Shown here: positions 13,101 to 25,184 of the stretch, piece by piece | Layout: each line of letters starts with the position of its first letter | Position numbering within the stretch: the stretch's first letter is position 1 | The notes under the pieces: generated by a model | Told to the model about the DNA's origin: nothing | The model's input: the letters and a program-made list of their open reading frames with translations, nothing else | The model's database searches: none | DNA from: Rhexocercosporidium sp. MPI-PUGE-AT-0058 | Lineage: Eukaryota > Ascomycota > Leotiomycetes > Helotiales | Assembly (NCBI GenBank): GCA_020746875.1 | Contig: JAGTJL010000002.1 | Location: 1,674,001-1,738,000 of the forward strand | Direction: 5' to 3' | Length of the DNA stretch: 64,000 nucleotides | Position numbers and translations under genes: made by a program

Positions 13101-13299
13101 CATTGGATTTTACACTGGATCTTCCAGGGCAGCCTTTGGAAAGTCTCTCGAGGTCGGAATTATCGAAAGTCGCGGTGGATGACGTCGCGGACAGCGCAGC
13201 AATTTTCTGGAGGGCCTTGCGGCGGATATTTCTCGAGGCACTATGGTATTGTTAGCAGACTGAGTAACCTTACTAAAGAAGAATCTCATACATATCCAT
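7102..13299 (-). CDS. STT4: Phosphatidylinositol 4-kinase STT4 (type III alpha)
   Basis: Eight exons (13299-13292, 13240-13057, 12997-11369, 11320-9621, 9571-8947, 8896-8690, 8640-7203, 7145-7102) close in frame to 1,944 residues, the usual length for fungal Stt4. The C-terminal third carries the PI-kinase accessory region (PISAAAYFLPAYRNHPFVLQYAMRALES). The lipid-kinase core follows: the nucleotide-loop region (FKVGDDCRQDVLALQMI), the catalytic loop DRHNGNIMID and HIDFGFCFD. The end, MTNGIPY, is a family-typical tail. Stt4 makes PI4P at the plasma membrane and supports cell-wall signalling and actin organisation. The first coding exon is only 8 nt (ATGGATAT); it yields MDIASRNIRRKALQKIAALS, which fits the family N-terminus. 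It diverges from PRE7 across 268 bp. Confidence 0.96.
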
Positions 13300-13567
13300 T
13301 GTAAAGCTACGATTCTGTCCTTTCTGGCGCAACGACCATGGAATTGGTAGCGGTCTCGATATTAGTCTCGCGTGCAGTCCAAGTATCAGGGACAGGAGCT
13401 ACCCCTGTCAATAAATGACGCTAATTCTGAGGCTGCGAGGACGCGTGAACCTCAAAACTCTCAAGACAGCGACACTCACTCCAAACCTCTAGATTCCACA
13501 ATAAAATCCACAACATCCTCTCAAACGATCTCACCTCACATCTCCATCTCCAGAACCTGACTTCAAG
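13300..13567. promoter_or_regulatory. Divergent promoter between STT4 and PRE7
   Basis: A 268-bp gap between two outward-pointing start codons. No yeast-type proteasome element (GGTGGCAAA) is visible on either strand. Confidence 0.6.
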
Positions 13568-14412
13568 ATGTCAGCCATGTTCAGCCAGAATCCGTTGATG
13601 AACGGCCCAAATTACTCTTTCAACCAAGCACCATCAGCTGCAGCTGGCAATAAGCAGCACGGCTTCTATCCGTAAGTTACAGGCAGTAGCTCCAGCTCTT
13701 CACATTTACTAACTTGATATCTAGATACACTGATAATGGTGGTTCTACTCTCGCGATCTCTGGCGCAGACTTCACCATCATGGCAGGCGACACTCGATCC
13801 ACCTCTGGCTACAGCATCAACACTCGCTACGCCCCGAAAGTATTCAAGATCGGCGGAACAACCTCCTCCCAAGATGATGCCACGCTGGTTCTATCCGTAG
13901 TAGGGTTTGCCGCAGATGGAGAGGCCCTCAAGGAGCGTCTGGATGCCATAGTGAAGATGTACAGATACCAACACGGAAAGCCAATGAGCGTCAAGGCATG
14001 CGCACAGAGATTATCGACCATCCTCTACGGCAAGCGTTTCTTCCCATACTATGTCACCGCCATTCTAGGTGGTTTGGATGAGGAGGGGAAGGGTGCGGTC
14101 TACTCGTATGATCCGGTCGGCAGCTACGAGCGGGAGCAGTGCAGAGCAGCAGGTGCGGCAGCAAGCTTGATCATGCCGTTCTTGGACAACCAGGTCAACT
14201 TCAAGAACCAGTATATGCCAGGCAGCGGGGTCGGACATGCGCTACAGGAGCGTGAGAAGATACCATTACCAAGGAGCGAGGTTGAGGATCTGGTCAAGGA
14301 TGCGTTTGATAGTGCGGTGGAACGACATATTGAGGTTGGTGATGGTCTGCAGATGCTGATCATCACGAAGAATGGGATTGAGGAAATCTACAAGCCGCTT
14401 AAGAAGGATTAG
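13568..14412 (+). CDS. PRE7: 20S proteasome subunit beta-6 (beta type-1)
   Basis: Two exons (13568-13671 and 13725-14412) give 263 residues. A short N-terminal propeptide (about 36 residues) precedes the Ntn-hydrolase beta-sheet core: YTDNGGSTLAISGADFTIMAGDTRSTSGYSINTR. The YxxxxGGxxLAIxGxDFxxxAxDTR pattern is characteristic of beta-6. This subunit has no catalytic threonine in eukaryotes, and none follows the propeptide here. ILGGLDEEGKGAVYSYDPVGSYE and a GDGLQMLIITKNGIE strand complete the fold. It is a structural subunit of the two central rings of the 20S core. Confidence 0.95.
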
Positions 14413-17400
14413 AGAGGGTGGGCATGGTATGGCGCTTCTGGGTTGTTTGTACTATTAGCATGAAATTCGAGCAAGCGCTTGACAGATGCCCCGGTCCCTA
14501 AACAGTGATTATGAACTGTGATGATAACTGCTTACCATTTTTCGTATTTGCATAGTATTCGATGGTCAGGGGCAAGTACATACCAGTGGACATGATGTCC
14601 AGGAGGAACGTTCTGTTGGAAGGGATATGTACCTTTAAGATGCCAACAACCACAACTCACATTTCCCTGTCGATCTCCAGGCATAGCTATACCGAGAGAT
14701 GGTATACTACTCATGCATGACCCATGCGAGCCTGAGCCAGATACGAATAAAAGAAGTCAACCTTTCGAACAGCGAAAAGTTGAAAGCAGTTCCCAATCAC
14801 ATGCCTGGTAGAGTCACTTTGATGTCCAACCAGGCCGCTTTCCCAGGTCTCCCGAAACGACATCACAATCCCATCCTAAGTCTTCCAGAATTCCATCCTG
14901 CCAAAATCTAGAACATACCCCTAACCCTCTCATAAATCAAGCATTCGCCACTTCGTCCTCATCAACACCTCAGCCACCCCCTACCGCCTCGTCGCTTAAA
15001 ACCGAGTGGCGCAGGCCTGCCTCTTCCTCTCAGTTGGGAATTTCCCGCGTCTAGACTCTCGTTCGATCTTCACAATATCTATCGGAGTAGGTCATGTTTA
15101 ACATGTGCATAGTGACGCGCTCCTGCAGCTCTTTGAGGAGCTCGTCGAAGTTGATCAAGAGACATTTGTTCTCGGAATGGAAGCTAGGAGCGCTTGCCAC
15201 CGGACACGGCGAGGCGAGATAAGACTGTTCTGTCACAGCTTCCGAGTCGTTCCCTAAAAATATAGAATAATGATTGGTCTCCTGTTCAGTGGGTAGTCAC
15301 GATAGCTGCACCATGTCTCACTTATGAACAGGGCGTTCTTGTGAGGTAGTTGGGTAGTTTTATTTCCCGCTTAGAAGGTACACACTGCAGTAGTTGGGGT
15401 CCGGGATCGAAATTTCGAAATCCCATGCTCGTGAACACTCGGAATCATGGTTGGATTATTAGCCTCAACCCTCTCCATGCTTTTGTGTATCCATCGGATG
15501 ATTTCTATGGTCTGGGTGCGGATGTGGAGATAACGGTCGCTAAGTGTTGAAAGGGCTGGATAGTTCGATGGGACGGGCTATCTATGTCTTCAGACTCTGA
15601 GTGCTTAATTTGTATCTTGCTGTTCAGGCCGGCCTGTTGCCACGTCCTCGTTCAATCGTGACCAGAATCTATCTCGATCTAAGTTTTCCTTTTTATAAGT
15701 CAAGGTCTTGGAACAAACCGCGAGATAAATTTCAGTGGATAACAAGAGCCGTCTAGTCCATTAATCCGTTACACGATCTTAAAATCCGTGAGACGTGGGG
15801 GCCGTGCTTTGGGATCGAAATGAAGCCCCAGCATAGGGACATGGTCTCAGGACCAAGGACGTCTCCGGATCGGCGATCCTGCCAGTGATTTCGCATACAG
15901 ACTGATACAGCACCCACAGGGACGCCGTGTAGCCACTGGCGCCTTGCCATTCCCTTCGGGAACGTCCAACCATCCTCAGCCAGTAATCTCCCTTCCCCAG
16001 CATTCGAAATGCCATGTTTAGTATCCTTGACACTGTTCTCGGCTCGGATCGACGCTGTTAGTGTCTCGTGGCAGAAGGAAGCCCTCATCTCACTTGGCCA
16101 TCTGTCCCATTCGTGCAATACTTTCGAGGCTAGATAGGGGTCCTCTCCGAGACACCCTAGAAGATGTCATGCAAGATAGATTGCAGAACATCGCGCATGA
16201 GCACATGAAGTGGTTCTGATCCCACAGGTCGAAGGTGGAGTCGCTATGCAGTGGTTCAGGGCACTGAACTTGATCGTTGCGGTAGAGAGTATGGGGATCA
16301 GAGTATGGCACGAGCTGTGTTCTCGGCTTCCTGTGAGAAAACCTGAGATTTAGGACAAGATGAATTTTTGGACAGGAAGCTGCATGCCTCGTCACAAACA
16401 GGTAGAGTAGACCAGCACCAAACGACAGACCAACAAGTTCCTAGCCAGCGTCTCACTACGGGAGGGCATCAGCAACGGCAGCAGCGGTATCCGCTCACAT
16501 GGCCTTCAACTTGAGTGACGAGTCCAGCGCGTGGACCAAGGAACAATGTTGCGTTGTCACTGCATTTAGTAGACTAAATGTAGAACCCAGATATTGGCGC
16601 TGATGACCCATTTAATCGAGCCCCTCTTCATGTAGCTTTGCTTGAGGGTAGAGGGTAGTCAGTCTGTTCGACTTCCAGGCCACTTTGCATGGGTCACCTT
16701 CCCCCTTGCCTGGTGGGTAGGTATATGGTGGCTTGAGGCTTCAGGGCCTAGGTTTTGCATTGACTTCTGCTGTAGCCACTGGATTATTGATTGTTAGGGG
16801 GAGCTCACCTAAAGCAACCTGCATGGCAGCGGGACAAACTCCGCCTCATCCAGTCATCCGATGCTTCTTGAGTGCGCGGGAAGCACCAAACAGTTCTTTC
16901 CATCCTGGAAAGTCCGAGATAGCTTTGAACTCATCTCTGGTACTCTGGAGAAATCTTCTTAGGGCCTGTTGCAGAATTGGCAGGAAGGAGTGCGGTTGTA
17001 GGTGTTTGTACTTATTGTCCTGTATCATAAATACCTTTTGCCAACAGGAGCTTGTCAATACAATAACGAGCCCTGTACTGTAGTACGTAGTACGCTAAGG
17101 CCTGTTGAACTTTCTGCGAAATTGTCTTCGTCAACTTTGATGAGCTTTCACCAACCCCAGATTTTGCGAGGGACAAATCACTTGAAACATTAAATATCAA
17201 ACAATACAAGTCAAAAGAAAGAAAATCCCTTGGAGCATTTCTCCGGACTCGAACGTCAAGGTTATTGATGGCTCTCTCAGTCGTGGCTTTTGAACAAAAT
17301 TTCCGGCTGGAATAGATTGAACTTCAATGTTTGGAGCGATTTATGAGTGATTTAAGCGACAAAAAGTTGTTTACCCATCTAGTTGCTGGCGACTTACCAT

Positions 17401-20400
17401 GCCCGGACTGCAGACAGTATATTTCGCGCAAAGGGTGAGGAGGGTGGAAGGGTGGAAAGTATAGCTTTGGGAAAAACCAGTAGTTGAATTTTGACGTGAT
17501 AGGGGTTATCCATCGCCAAGCGAGCTGTGGCTCAAGGTGAAAAGATGGCTAAAAGCAGCATGCAGTGGCAACTTTGCTCAAAGAACCACATGTGCTGGAT
17601 TTTGTCCAAAGCATCGATTTTCATCGCAACTTGCCGTACTATGGGTGACAAGTGTGGAGAGGAGAGTTTCGGATTACTGATCTTTCGAGTCAGCTGCAAA
17701 AGTACGCGTCAGATCCATGGTCGAGATGGTCCATCTGTTCCTCAAAGGTTCAGAAGAGAGTGAAGATCTCTGCTCAGGCAGGACTGGAAACATGTTGATC
17801 TTCTGGCACAGCCGCTGGTGTGGCGTGTAGTTGGGATGGAGTGAAGTGAACCTACCTATCGACCTAGGCTCAGCTAGGGCATATGCCAGCATCTCGATCC
17901 AGGATTGTAGGTCTATTCTTGTGTTATGTCGATCATGTTCAATTCTCGCTGAAATCTACTGCTGTGACAAGGATCTGAGAATTCGAACTCAATTCCATTG
18001 TGGATCCTTCCGTACATGGTGTTCGGGGAGGAGGTTGTTTGTTGGTGGGGTTGGTAGGATATGGTAGGATAATGTAAGAATCGATAAGGGGGGCAAACAA
18101 GTCTTGCCTATAGAACACAGTCCCATTCACATTATTATGACGATGGATCCAACATCATCAACCCAAGCGATGATCGTTCTTGCAAGTTCCATCATCTGTG
18201 GCTTGAAGTGTGGCTGACCGCCGTTGAAACTTACAGGTGGGATATCGCTATGCCGCTACGCCAAGCTTGAACTTCTACACTTTTACGCCTCTTTGCCACT
18301 TTCAGACAACATCCCTCCAAGAGCTGTCCCAGTGTGGACTGCTGGCAGGGACCCTGATCTACTTCATATTTTGCCTAATTGCTTTCCTTCAATTCGATCC
18401 ATCGCGTCATGCCCTGGTCTTGATTCGTTGAATCAAAGAAGTCCGACGTATTCCTTATTGCGTGGCTGACGTGACTCCCGATCTCATTCTCAGCTGGTCA
18501 GGTAGCTGCATTGCAGTACCTACCATTGCGAGGCTTGGAGCTTGCGATTGAAAGGGTTTGCCACTCTCATCGATGGAAAGTTCCGGCACCTGAGTAGCTG
18601 GCAATTGAATTTGATGTTGTCTTAGAGGGGTTTTTTTTTCTTAGCCCGGGGAGGGATCAACTGCAGCAAAAAGGATGACCGCCACACCCCACCATAAGTG
18701 TTGACTTTGATAGAAGATACCAATGGATTGGGAGTATAGTTTGCAGAATTTAGAATACTTCTAATATCCGATAAACAGATACACCAGAACTTCAGAAGAT
18801 TCCAATTTTTTGAAATTTACAACGTAGAAGATAAGAGCTGGCAACGGAAGCTTCTCATCCCGAATAGTATACTTTGTACGGAGTAACTATGGATGTTCTA
18901 ATGACAGTCGGTTGTAGCTGGAACCAAGCCACATACGCACAAAAATCATGTGGAAAAGATCTTGCAAGTCATCGATGGCAGGACCTCCAAGCTTCTGATT
19001 TTGGTGAATGCGGGATGATAGGAAGTGGAATTGAGATGCCGGTAAGCTTCCGGAAGACTAAACGTAGACAATTTATCTATCGATCAAGCTCTCCTAATAG
19101 GGCAAGAAACTTCGAGGCGTATACTTTCGTACAGTCAAGACTAGGTTGGCAAGGCAGAGCAGGTAAGACCATGGGAGAAAGGGGAGTAGACATCCGGGCC
19201 AATCAACACTTGCATCTTGTCCTCTACCTAAGCTTATACGAATACCTTCCGCACGTTAGGGTTCTCGAGTCGTCAAGATAGGCTAGTGAGGGCTTTTCTA
19301 AGTTGAAATCGAATGGGCCGATAACCATACGCATTAGGAACAAGTGAGGAAGAAGAGGAAGGAGATGAAGAGGTTGAGGAAGTAAAAGAAAATAAGCAAA
19401 AGCAGGCGAGCCGGCCTAGGCCTGGGCGGGGCTCGCTAAGCGGACTTGTCCCTCGTCGGCTATTTTCCCGTATGTACGAAGTACCACCAACGAGTGCGTG
19501 CGTTTGGGCTTTTTGCCACCTTGAAGCCACAAATTTTCTTGTCCCCGAAATCTTTTATTATTATTATTGTAGCGCGAACTGGATCAAGCGTCATTGTCTG
19601 TACAAAATGGAGTATTCTGTGTTCTTTCACATGTCTCGTTAGGCAGTTTTGCTCACCCTTTGGTGGTGCCACCTTTCTGCCGCCCTGATTTTTCTTGCTC
19701 TAGCAAACAAGCAACCTACTACTCTGCTACCGTACCAGCTCTTGCCAGCTAAAAATCGCCACCCCCTCGACTAGGCAAATACTATTCTATTCACCTCACC
19801 TCACCATCCTGGCGGTTGTTAGCGTTCAATCCGAAGGGTTCCAGTCAACTTCCCTTTAAGACGAGGACAAGGGACGATATGGGCCACCCCTGCCCCCTAG
19901 CCGCCACTGGACTCTGGGATGCGTGGCACTCGAGTGGCTCCCCGAGGTCCGTCCCCCTGCTAGTAGAGGGGAGTGGAGTGGAGGGACTCAGGGAGAGAGG
20001 GCTCATGGGTATCTGAATTCCCATCCCCAAAATGGCTGCTGCTTTACCGATTCCCATCCGCCGCATCCTGTCCATGAGCATATCCTGACCTCTCCTGTTC
20101 TACCCTTCTCCGAGGAGCCCCTCCGTGCACACAGCTCAGCCTAGCCTTCTGCCTCTCGCTGTCGCCGAAACTCCACACGGCACATCATATCCATCATCCA
20201 TATCCATTTTCAAGACCATGCCGCTGCTGCTGCTTCGACGCCAACTAAGAAAACAGGGGCCACATCTGGCAAGAGTCGACATGCCACTTCAGGCCTGGCC
20301 CAAGATGCCAACAGGCCTCGACGGTCTTGGCCAGCGAACTCCATGCTGTGGGTCGCGGGAGAAGGGTCTGCGCCAGGCGCTGCCCTGTCTTCCCTGGCCC

Positions 20401-20912
20401 TAGGGCTTTAGGGGTTCAATCATTGGATTGGACGGTGTGGCTGCTCTGTTCTCCTCCATCTTCTTATTAACATTTATTATACCTTGTTCGAGACCAGAGA
20501 AGGAGTGGTGCTGCAAGCTATCGTAGTCCTCTCCCGAAGCTCTCTTCTGCTTCTCTCCATCTTCTTCCACAGTACAGTACTTTTTTCTCCTCTTGGCATT
20601 ATTTTGGATCGTCTCTTTGCTTACCTTGCCTGCTAATAATTGTGCCGTCACTTGTCCATGTGCCTGGCGATCCTTCCTGCACTTCGCGTCTTCTGAGAGA
20701 CAAGGCCCCAGAGTCTATTCTCTATAAACTACCCGGAACTCTGGCTCTGAACCTTTGTCTCTGCATCTGATCCTTGTCTAGTCTCTCTCATTTTATATAC
20801 CTCTTCTCGCTCTCAACCGCCTACGACTATCACGGCTCGGTTCGACTCTCTCCGGCGCACAAGACCGTTGATTTGACAATATATTCTACCTCTGCAGCTA
20901 ACGCTACTTGTC
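14413..20912. other. Long gene-poor interval upstream of the YTH gene
   Basis: About 6.5 kb with no convincing coding gene. Open frames are short, scattered over both strands, not joined by sensible introns, and match no family I know. The longest cluster (minus strand, 15753-16395) changes frame without splice signals. The base composition is ordinary, so this is not RIP-mutated sequence. The right part (about 19.3-20.9 kb) contains purine- and pyrimidine-rich tracts. It includes a TATA-like TTTATATA near 20792, which looks like a promoter and long 5' leader for the YTH gene. A non-coding RNA is possible but I cannot support one. Confidence 0.5.
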
Positions 20913-20984
20913 GTAAGTGAATGTCCAATCAACATTTACAGATGACGTGCCAGCTGAGGCAAATCAAAGGCTTAACATTCACAG
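20913..20984 (+). other. Candidate 5' UTR intron of the YTH gene
   Basis: A GTAAGTGA donor at 20913 is followed by a CTTAAC branch-like site and TTCACAG ending at 20984, giving a 72-bp intron upstream of the coding region. A second leader intron may end at GGGGACAG, 21401. Inferred from signals only. Confidence 0.4.
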
Positions 20985-21379
20985 ACTATTTCCTTCTTCA
21001 AATCTTGAAAGGAGTTGAACGGCTGCCAGCTCACCCGTTGTCAACCCAGATAACCTTAGCCACCTGCGCCTCCCCCACAATCAAAAACCTCCGAATAATC
21101 TTTCGAGTCGCATTGCACTCGCCAGGAACAGAAAGTCTATTTCAGTCTGATACTGGTCTTTTTTTCGCCACCCGAGAGCAACCTTTACTTAGGTATTCAA
21201 AAGCTCATATCGGAAACGCTTGAGTAGGAGGACACTTAAGGAGGTACGGCAGCGCATATTCATTATTTTCCCGCGCATTGTTTCCCAGCCATATCGCTCA
21301 TTCATTGTAACCACTATCCTACAATTAAGTTTCGGAATGGATTTCCATCTACCGTTTGTTTACTGAGCGCAATGCTAAC

Positions 21380-23452
21380 ATGGCTTTTTCCTGGGGACAG
21401 TTCTGGGGCCAGTTACCAACCATATACGAAGGCCTTATGGGAGACATGTCCGGTTCATCGCCTTCTCACGACTATTCGAATGTCCCTCAGGGATCAAGGT
21501 CAAATTCAAGCCAGAATCCGGGCCCAGGCCAGTACATTGAGAATGAGGCTGGGAAAGGGTTTCAAGGGCCATCACAACTTCCAAATACCTCACAGCAATT
21601 TTCGCAGGGACAACCTGATCCCTTTGCTTTGACATCACTTTCCAATTCGCTGCCAGATGTCGCATATCAGAACTACAGCAACGCAAATGTACCTTCCCCA
21701 AGGTATTCAACAGGACCATCACCATCTCCGCTTTTGTACCAGTTCCAAAACGTACCTCAATTTGCAGGTCAGCAACCTATGGGTCAGCCTTTTCAGAATA
21801 TGCAATACAATATGGGATATCCTCCGCAATATCAAGGGATGTATGGACTCGGCCAAACACAGCAAGCGCACAACTCCCAACCTACATTGAATAGCGGAAG
21901 TCAATTTTATCAGGGACAAGGCTTTATGGGCCAGCAGCAGTCTATGAGCCCACCCTTCATGGTGCACACTGGCCAATACGGCATTCAAGCTCAGGCTTAT
22001 CCTGTTTCCTCGACATCAGGGTCATTTGGCGCAAGAGGCAGCTTTATGGGAGAACCTCGTCAGCCGGGCCAGCAGCGTGGTAGTGAGTATCTCAGCTCTT
22101 CGGCGGGGGTAATCCAGGGAGGTCTAGCAGTATAGGTAAGCTTGATCGTTGCGCATTTCAGAGCTGGACTTTGGTATACATTGATCAAACGCTAATGTTT
22201 CGGTAGCCTCCAGCTCTGCTCAGTCCTCAGTTGTGAGAGGACCCCCTCGAAAGCCTCGACAAAGTGGTATGTCACTGAAGCTACAAACGCGAGAAAATGT
22301 TCTGCGACTAACCAAGTCTAATAGGCCATGCGATTTGGGTAGGAAATTTGCCACCACAGACGGATCTTATGAGTCTGGTCTTGCATGTATGCAAGGAAAC
22401 TGTTGGGCTCGAGTCATTATTCCTCATCTCGAAGAGTAATTGTGCATTTGCGAATTTCAAAGACGAAGCTGCCTGTGCTGCTGCGCAAATGAAGATACAC
22501 GATTCTCGATTTCAAACAGTCAGGCTGGTCAGTCGATTGCGAAGAAATTCAGTTGGAACAGCGGCCGGTGCGTCTGTTCCTACCGGCCCAGCAGCTCTGT
22601 CCCCACCGCCGAACCCACTTGTAGCCCGTAGCACCACTCCCGACAGCGACACGAAATCTAAGGAAGGAGAAGGAGAAGTTGGCGAATCCAAAGCAGCCGA
22701 TGATGGCAGTCCTTCCAAAGACAAGTTCTTTATAGTGAAGAGTCTTACGGTGGAAGACTTGGAGCTCAGTGTCAGAAATGGAATATGGGCTACTCAGTCC
22801 CACAATGAAGACGCGTTGAACAAGGCATACCAGGTAAAGAAAACATTGTCCGAACTCTTTTGTGTCGCGCTGACTCTCCTTGCTATAGACCGCGGACACA
22901 GTTTACTTGGTCTTCTCCGCCAACAAATCAGGCGAATATTTTGGATATGCAAAGATGATATCTCCCATCAATAACGACCCTGCCGCAGCCATCGAATTTG
23001 CACCAACAGTGCACACGACTGAGGATCCAGAACTTCCAAAAGCTATCCCAACTCCCGCATCCGAATTTGCGCCCAAAGGACGAATCATTGACGACTCCGC
23101 GCGAGGCACAATCTTTTGGGAGGTTGAAAGAGATGAGACAAATGGGGTAGATGAAGATGATGAGAGCCAGAGCAACCGAAGTGATGAGGACCCCGATTCA
23201 AAGTCATCTTCCAAGGCATGGGGCAAGCCATTCCATGTGGAATGGGTTTCAACGACGCGCCTTCCATTTTACCGAACAAGGGGTTTGCGGAACCCGTGGA
23301 ACTCGAACAGGGAGGTCAAGATTGCACGAGATGGCACGGAACTAGAAGGCAGTGTTGGACGCAGACTCCTCGCCCTATTCCACCGACTCCCGAGCCCGGT
23401 TGCACCTAGTATGCCTGTGATAGGTGCCTACCCTCCTATGCGCCAATTCTAG
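21380..23452 (+). CDS. RRM plus YTH-domain RNA-binding protein (likely m6A reader)
   Basis: Exons 21380-22082, 22207-22266, 22325-22833 and 22889-23452 give 611 residues. The first 240 residues are a Gln/Ser/Gly/Pro/Tyr-rich, prion-like region. An RRM-like segment follows (HAIWVGNLPPQTD...CAFANFKDEAACAAAQ). The YTH domain is KFFIVKSLTVEDLELSVRNGIWATQSHNEDALNKAYQ / VYLVFSANKSGEYFGYAKMIS. Its C-terminal part has WGKPFHVEWVSTTRLPFYRTRGLRNPWN. The Trp in IWATQ and the later aromatic residues match the methyl-adenosine cage of YTH proteins. The start is uncertain: GCTAAC...CTGGGGACAG just before 21402 looks like an intron end, which would move the start to ATG 21437 in the same frame. The likely role is binding m6A-marked mRNA; RRM and YTH together also occur in S. 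pombe-type readers. Confidence 0.88.
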
Positions 23453-25020
23453 AGACGGTTGGAACCTTGATGGCTGTCACATCGAAAACCAGTTGCTATA
23501 TGTATTGTACATGAGTTTTCACTTTGCTATTCATAGCCAGGAGCTTCCTACTTCCTTCTTCTTGGGGCCGTTTGCTACGAACGACTCTACGGTAATGATT
23601 CACGACGAAATAGACAGCATATGACAGCATATTAGGATACTATTTGGGATCACATCAAGCTTGAGACTTGACTTACATTGAATGTACTCTTATCACTTGC
23701 ATTTACGTACGTTGCGCGGGGAGACTATGTTGTAGAGTTAGTCTTGGTATTAATGTCTGTTGCAAGGGCGTACATTACATGCATCTCACTTCAATTGTTC
23801 CTTACTCGGTAATACCATCAATACTAGTAAGAATTATTCCTCCCATATCCAGACAATCAATCATATTTGGAATTCCGCCAACCATAATACTCACTCAAGT
23901 ACAAAGAAACCCGAGGTGTACAAGAGGTACCGAACCGACCAGTCTAAACTATCCAATAAACATAAATAAACAGACTGCCTAGCTTAGCTTACCGAGATTC
24001 CGGGTTTGAGGGACCAAGCTACTATCGGAGCCGGCTCACTACGCCGATATCTCCTCGGAGACTAATCTTCGATCCTCCTCCATACTATTATTTGGAATTC
24101 CATTCTTAGCATCAAATGCCCATCTACGGAGGAGTCTTCCGGTGGGCATTTATCCAATCACATCGAGGTCATGAGAATCGCTATAAAACTAGGTACTGAA
24201 CACCTGGGCACATTGGCATAGCCAGCGTTGTAAATCTTTACTGCTTGTACGAAGTATGAATGTGCAATAGTGTCAAACGACGTCGTCCTGAGTCAACACC
24301 CTGGATTTACTATGGGAACTTGTGTTGGGATGTGCAAGACAAGAGACGCAAGAGCAAGGTTTATTGAAAAGTCATGACGTGACGTCTGAAAGAGAAAATC
24401 TAAAGTGGACGACGGTGGCGTTGTGGAGGGTGGCATGTCACAAAAAATAATAACGGATGGATGAAGGTTTTCTACTGTGGCGGTGCAGGGCCGTTCCGAT
24501 GTTTTGGTGGAGCCTGAAAAAGCGGCGGGCGAGTAGGCTTAAGCGAACCCTCTAGAATTAGCATCTGATGCCTGTCACCTGTTCTGCGTGTAGAATTCTA
24601 GCAGCATGTAGAAGCCGAGCACGATGACACAATGTATGATTCTGAGGATCGAATAGTTTCACGAGAATCACGACTTTTTTAATAATTATCAGAATATTTG
24701 AAAACCTGCGGAAAGTTGAACTGTTGGACCTGATTGGTGCTTGCTCCACCACAAGCCTATCTCGCTTCCCCTACCACCCCCCTATACCCCAACAACACAA
24801 ACTCAGAGCAAGGTAACAAGTTGAAGGGACAAGGGAATTTGATGTGTGTAACCTTATCAGAATGAAAGAATAGTTGACTTTCCCCATTTGCTACACAGAT
24901 GCAGCGGTCATAATGCCATTTGCTAAAGGTTTCCGTTTTCGGGGTTTCGTCGAAACTTCTAGTCGCTTGTAGACGAGGCGCGAAGCATCACGAGACAACA
25001 CCCCTCCACGTTCTTTGTCT
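23453..25020. other. Gap between the YTH gene and HSP30
   Basis: About 1.6 kb with no convincing gene. It would contain the YTH 3' untranslated region and distal HSP30 promoter. Two CCCCT elements, the core of stress-response elements, occur near 24768-24790. No tRNA was recognised. Confidence 0.45.
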
Positions 25021-25121
25021 TCTTCCAAGAAATGAAGCCTCACGATAATACCAGAATATTCGAATGGCGTCATTCCAGAAATTTCTAGGATCCAGTAGAA
25101 ATGCTCCCTTAAGTATATATA
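25021..25121 (+). promoter_or_regulatory. Heat-shock promoter: HSEs and TATA box
   Basis: Positions 25072-25086 read ATTCC AGAAA TTTCT, a perfect three-unit heat-shock element (nTTCn nGAAn nTTCn). AGAAT ATTCG just upstream forms another inverted pair. TTCCAAGAA near 25023 is a further partial match. A TATATATA box at 25114-25121 lies 64 bp before the first ATG of the HSP30-type gene. This arrangement is what heat-shock factor binding requires, so heat induction is a strong inference. Confidence 0.8.
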
Positions 25122-25184
25122 CCCGGCTGAGATCCTCTGTGGCCCTTTCTCATTCATCACAACAAGACAAACAAAATCAACTAC

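Noticed and set aside
15753..16395. Overlapping minus-strand open frames of 84-121 codons
   Set aside because: The frames cannot be joined by plausible splice sites and contain no known motif.
17236..17275. GGACTCGAACG, tRNA B-box-like
   Set aside because: No cloverleaf can be formed around it and no matching A box is present.
20125..20651. Open frames of 92 (plus) and 83 (minus) codons
   Set aside because: They lie in the presumed promoter and leader of the YTH gene; low-complexity composition only.
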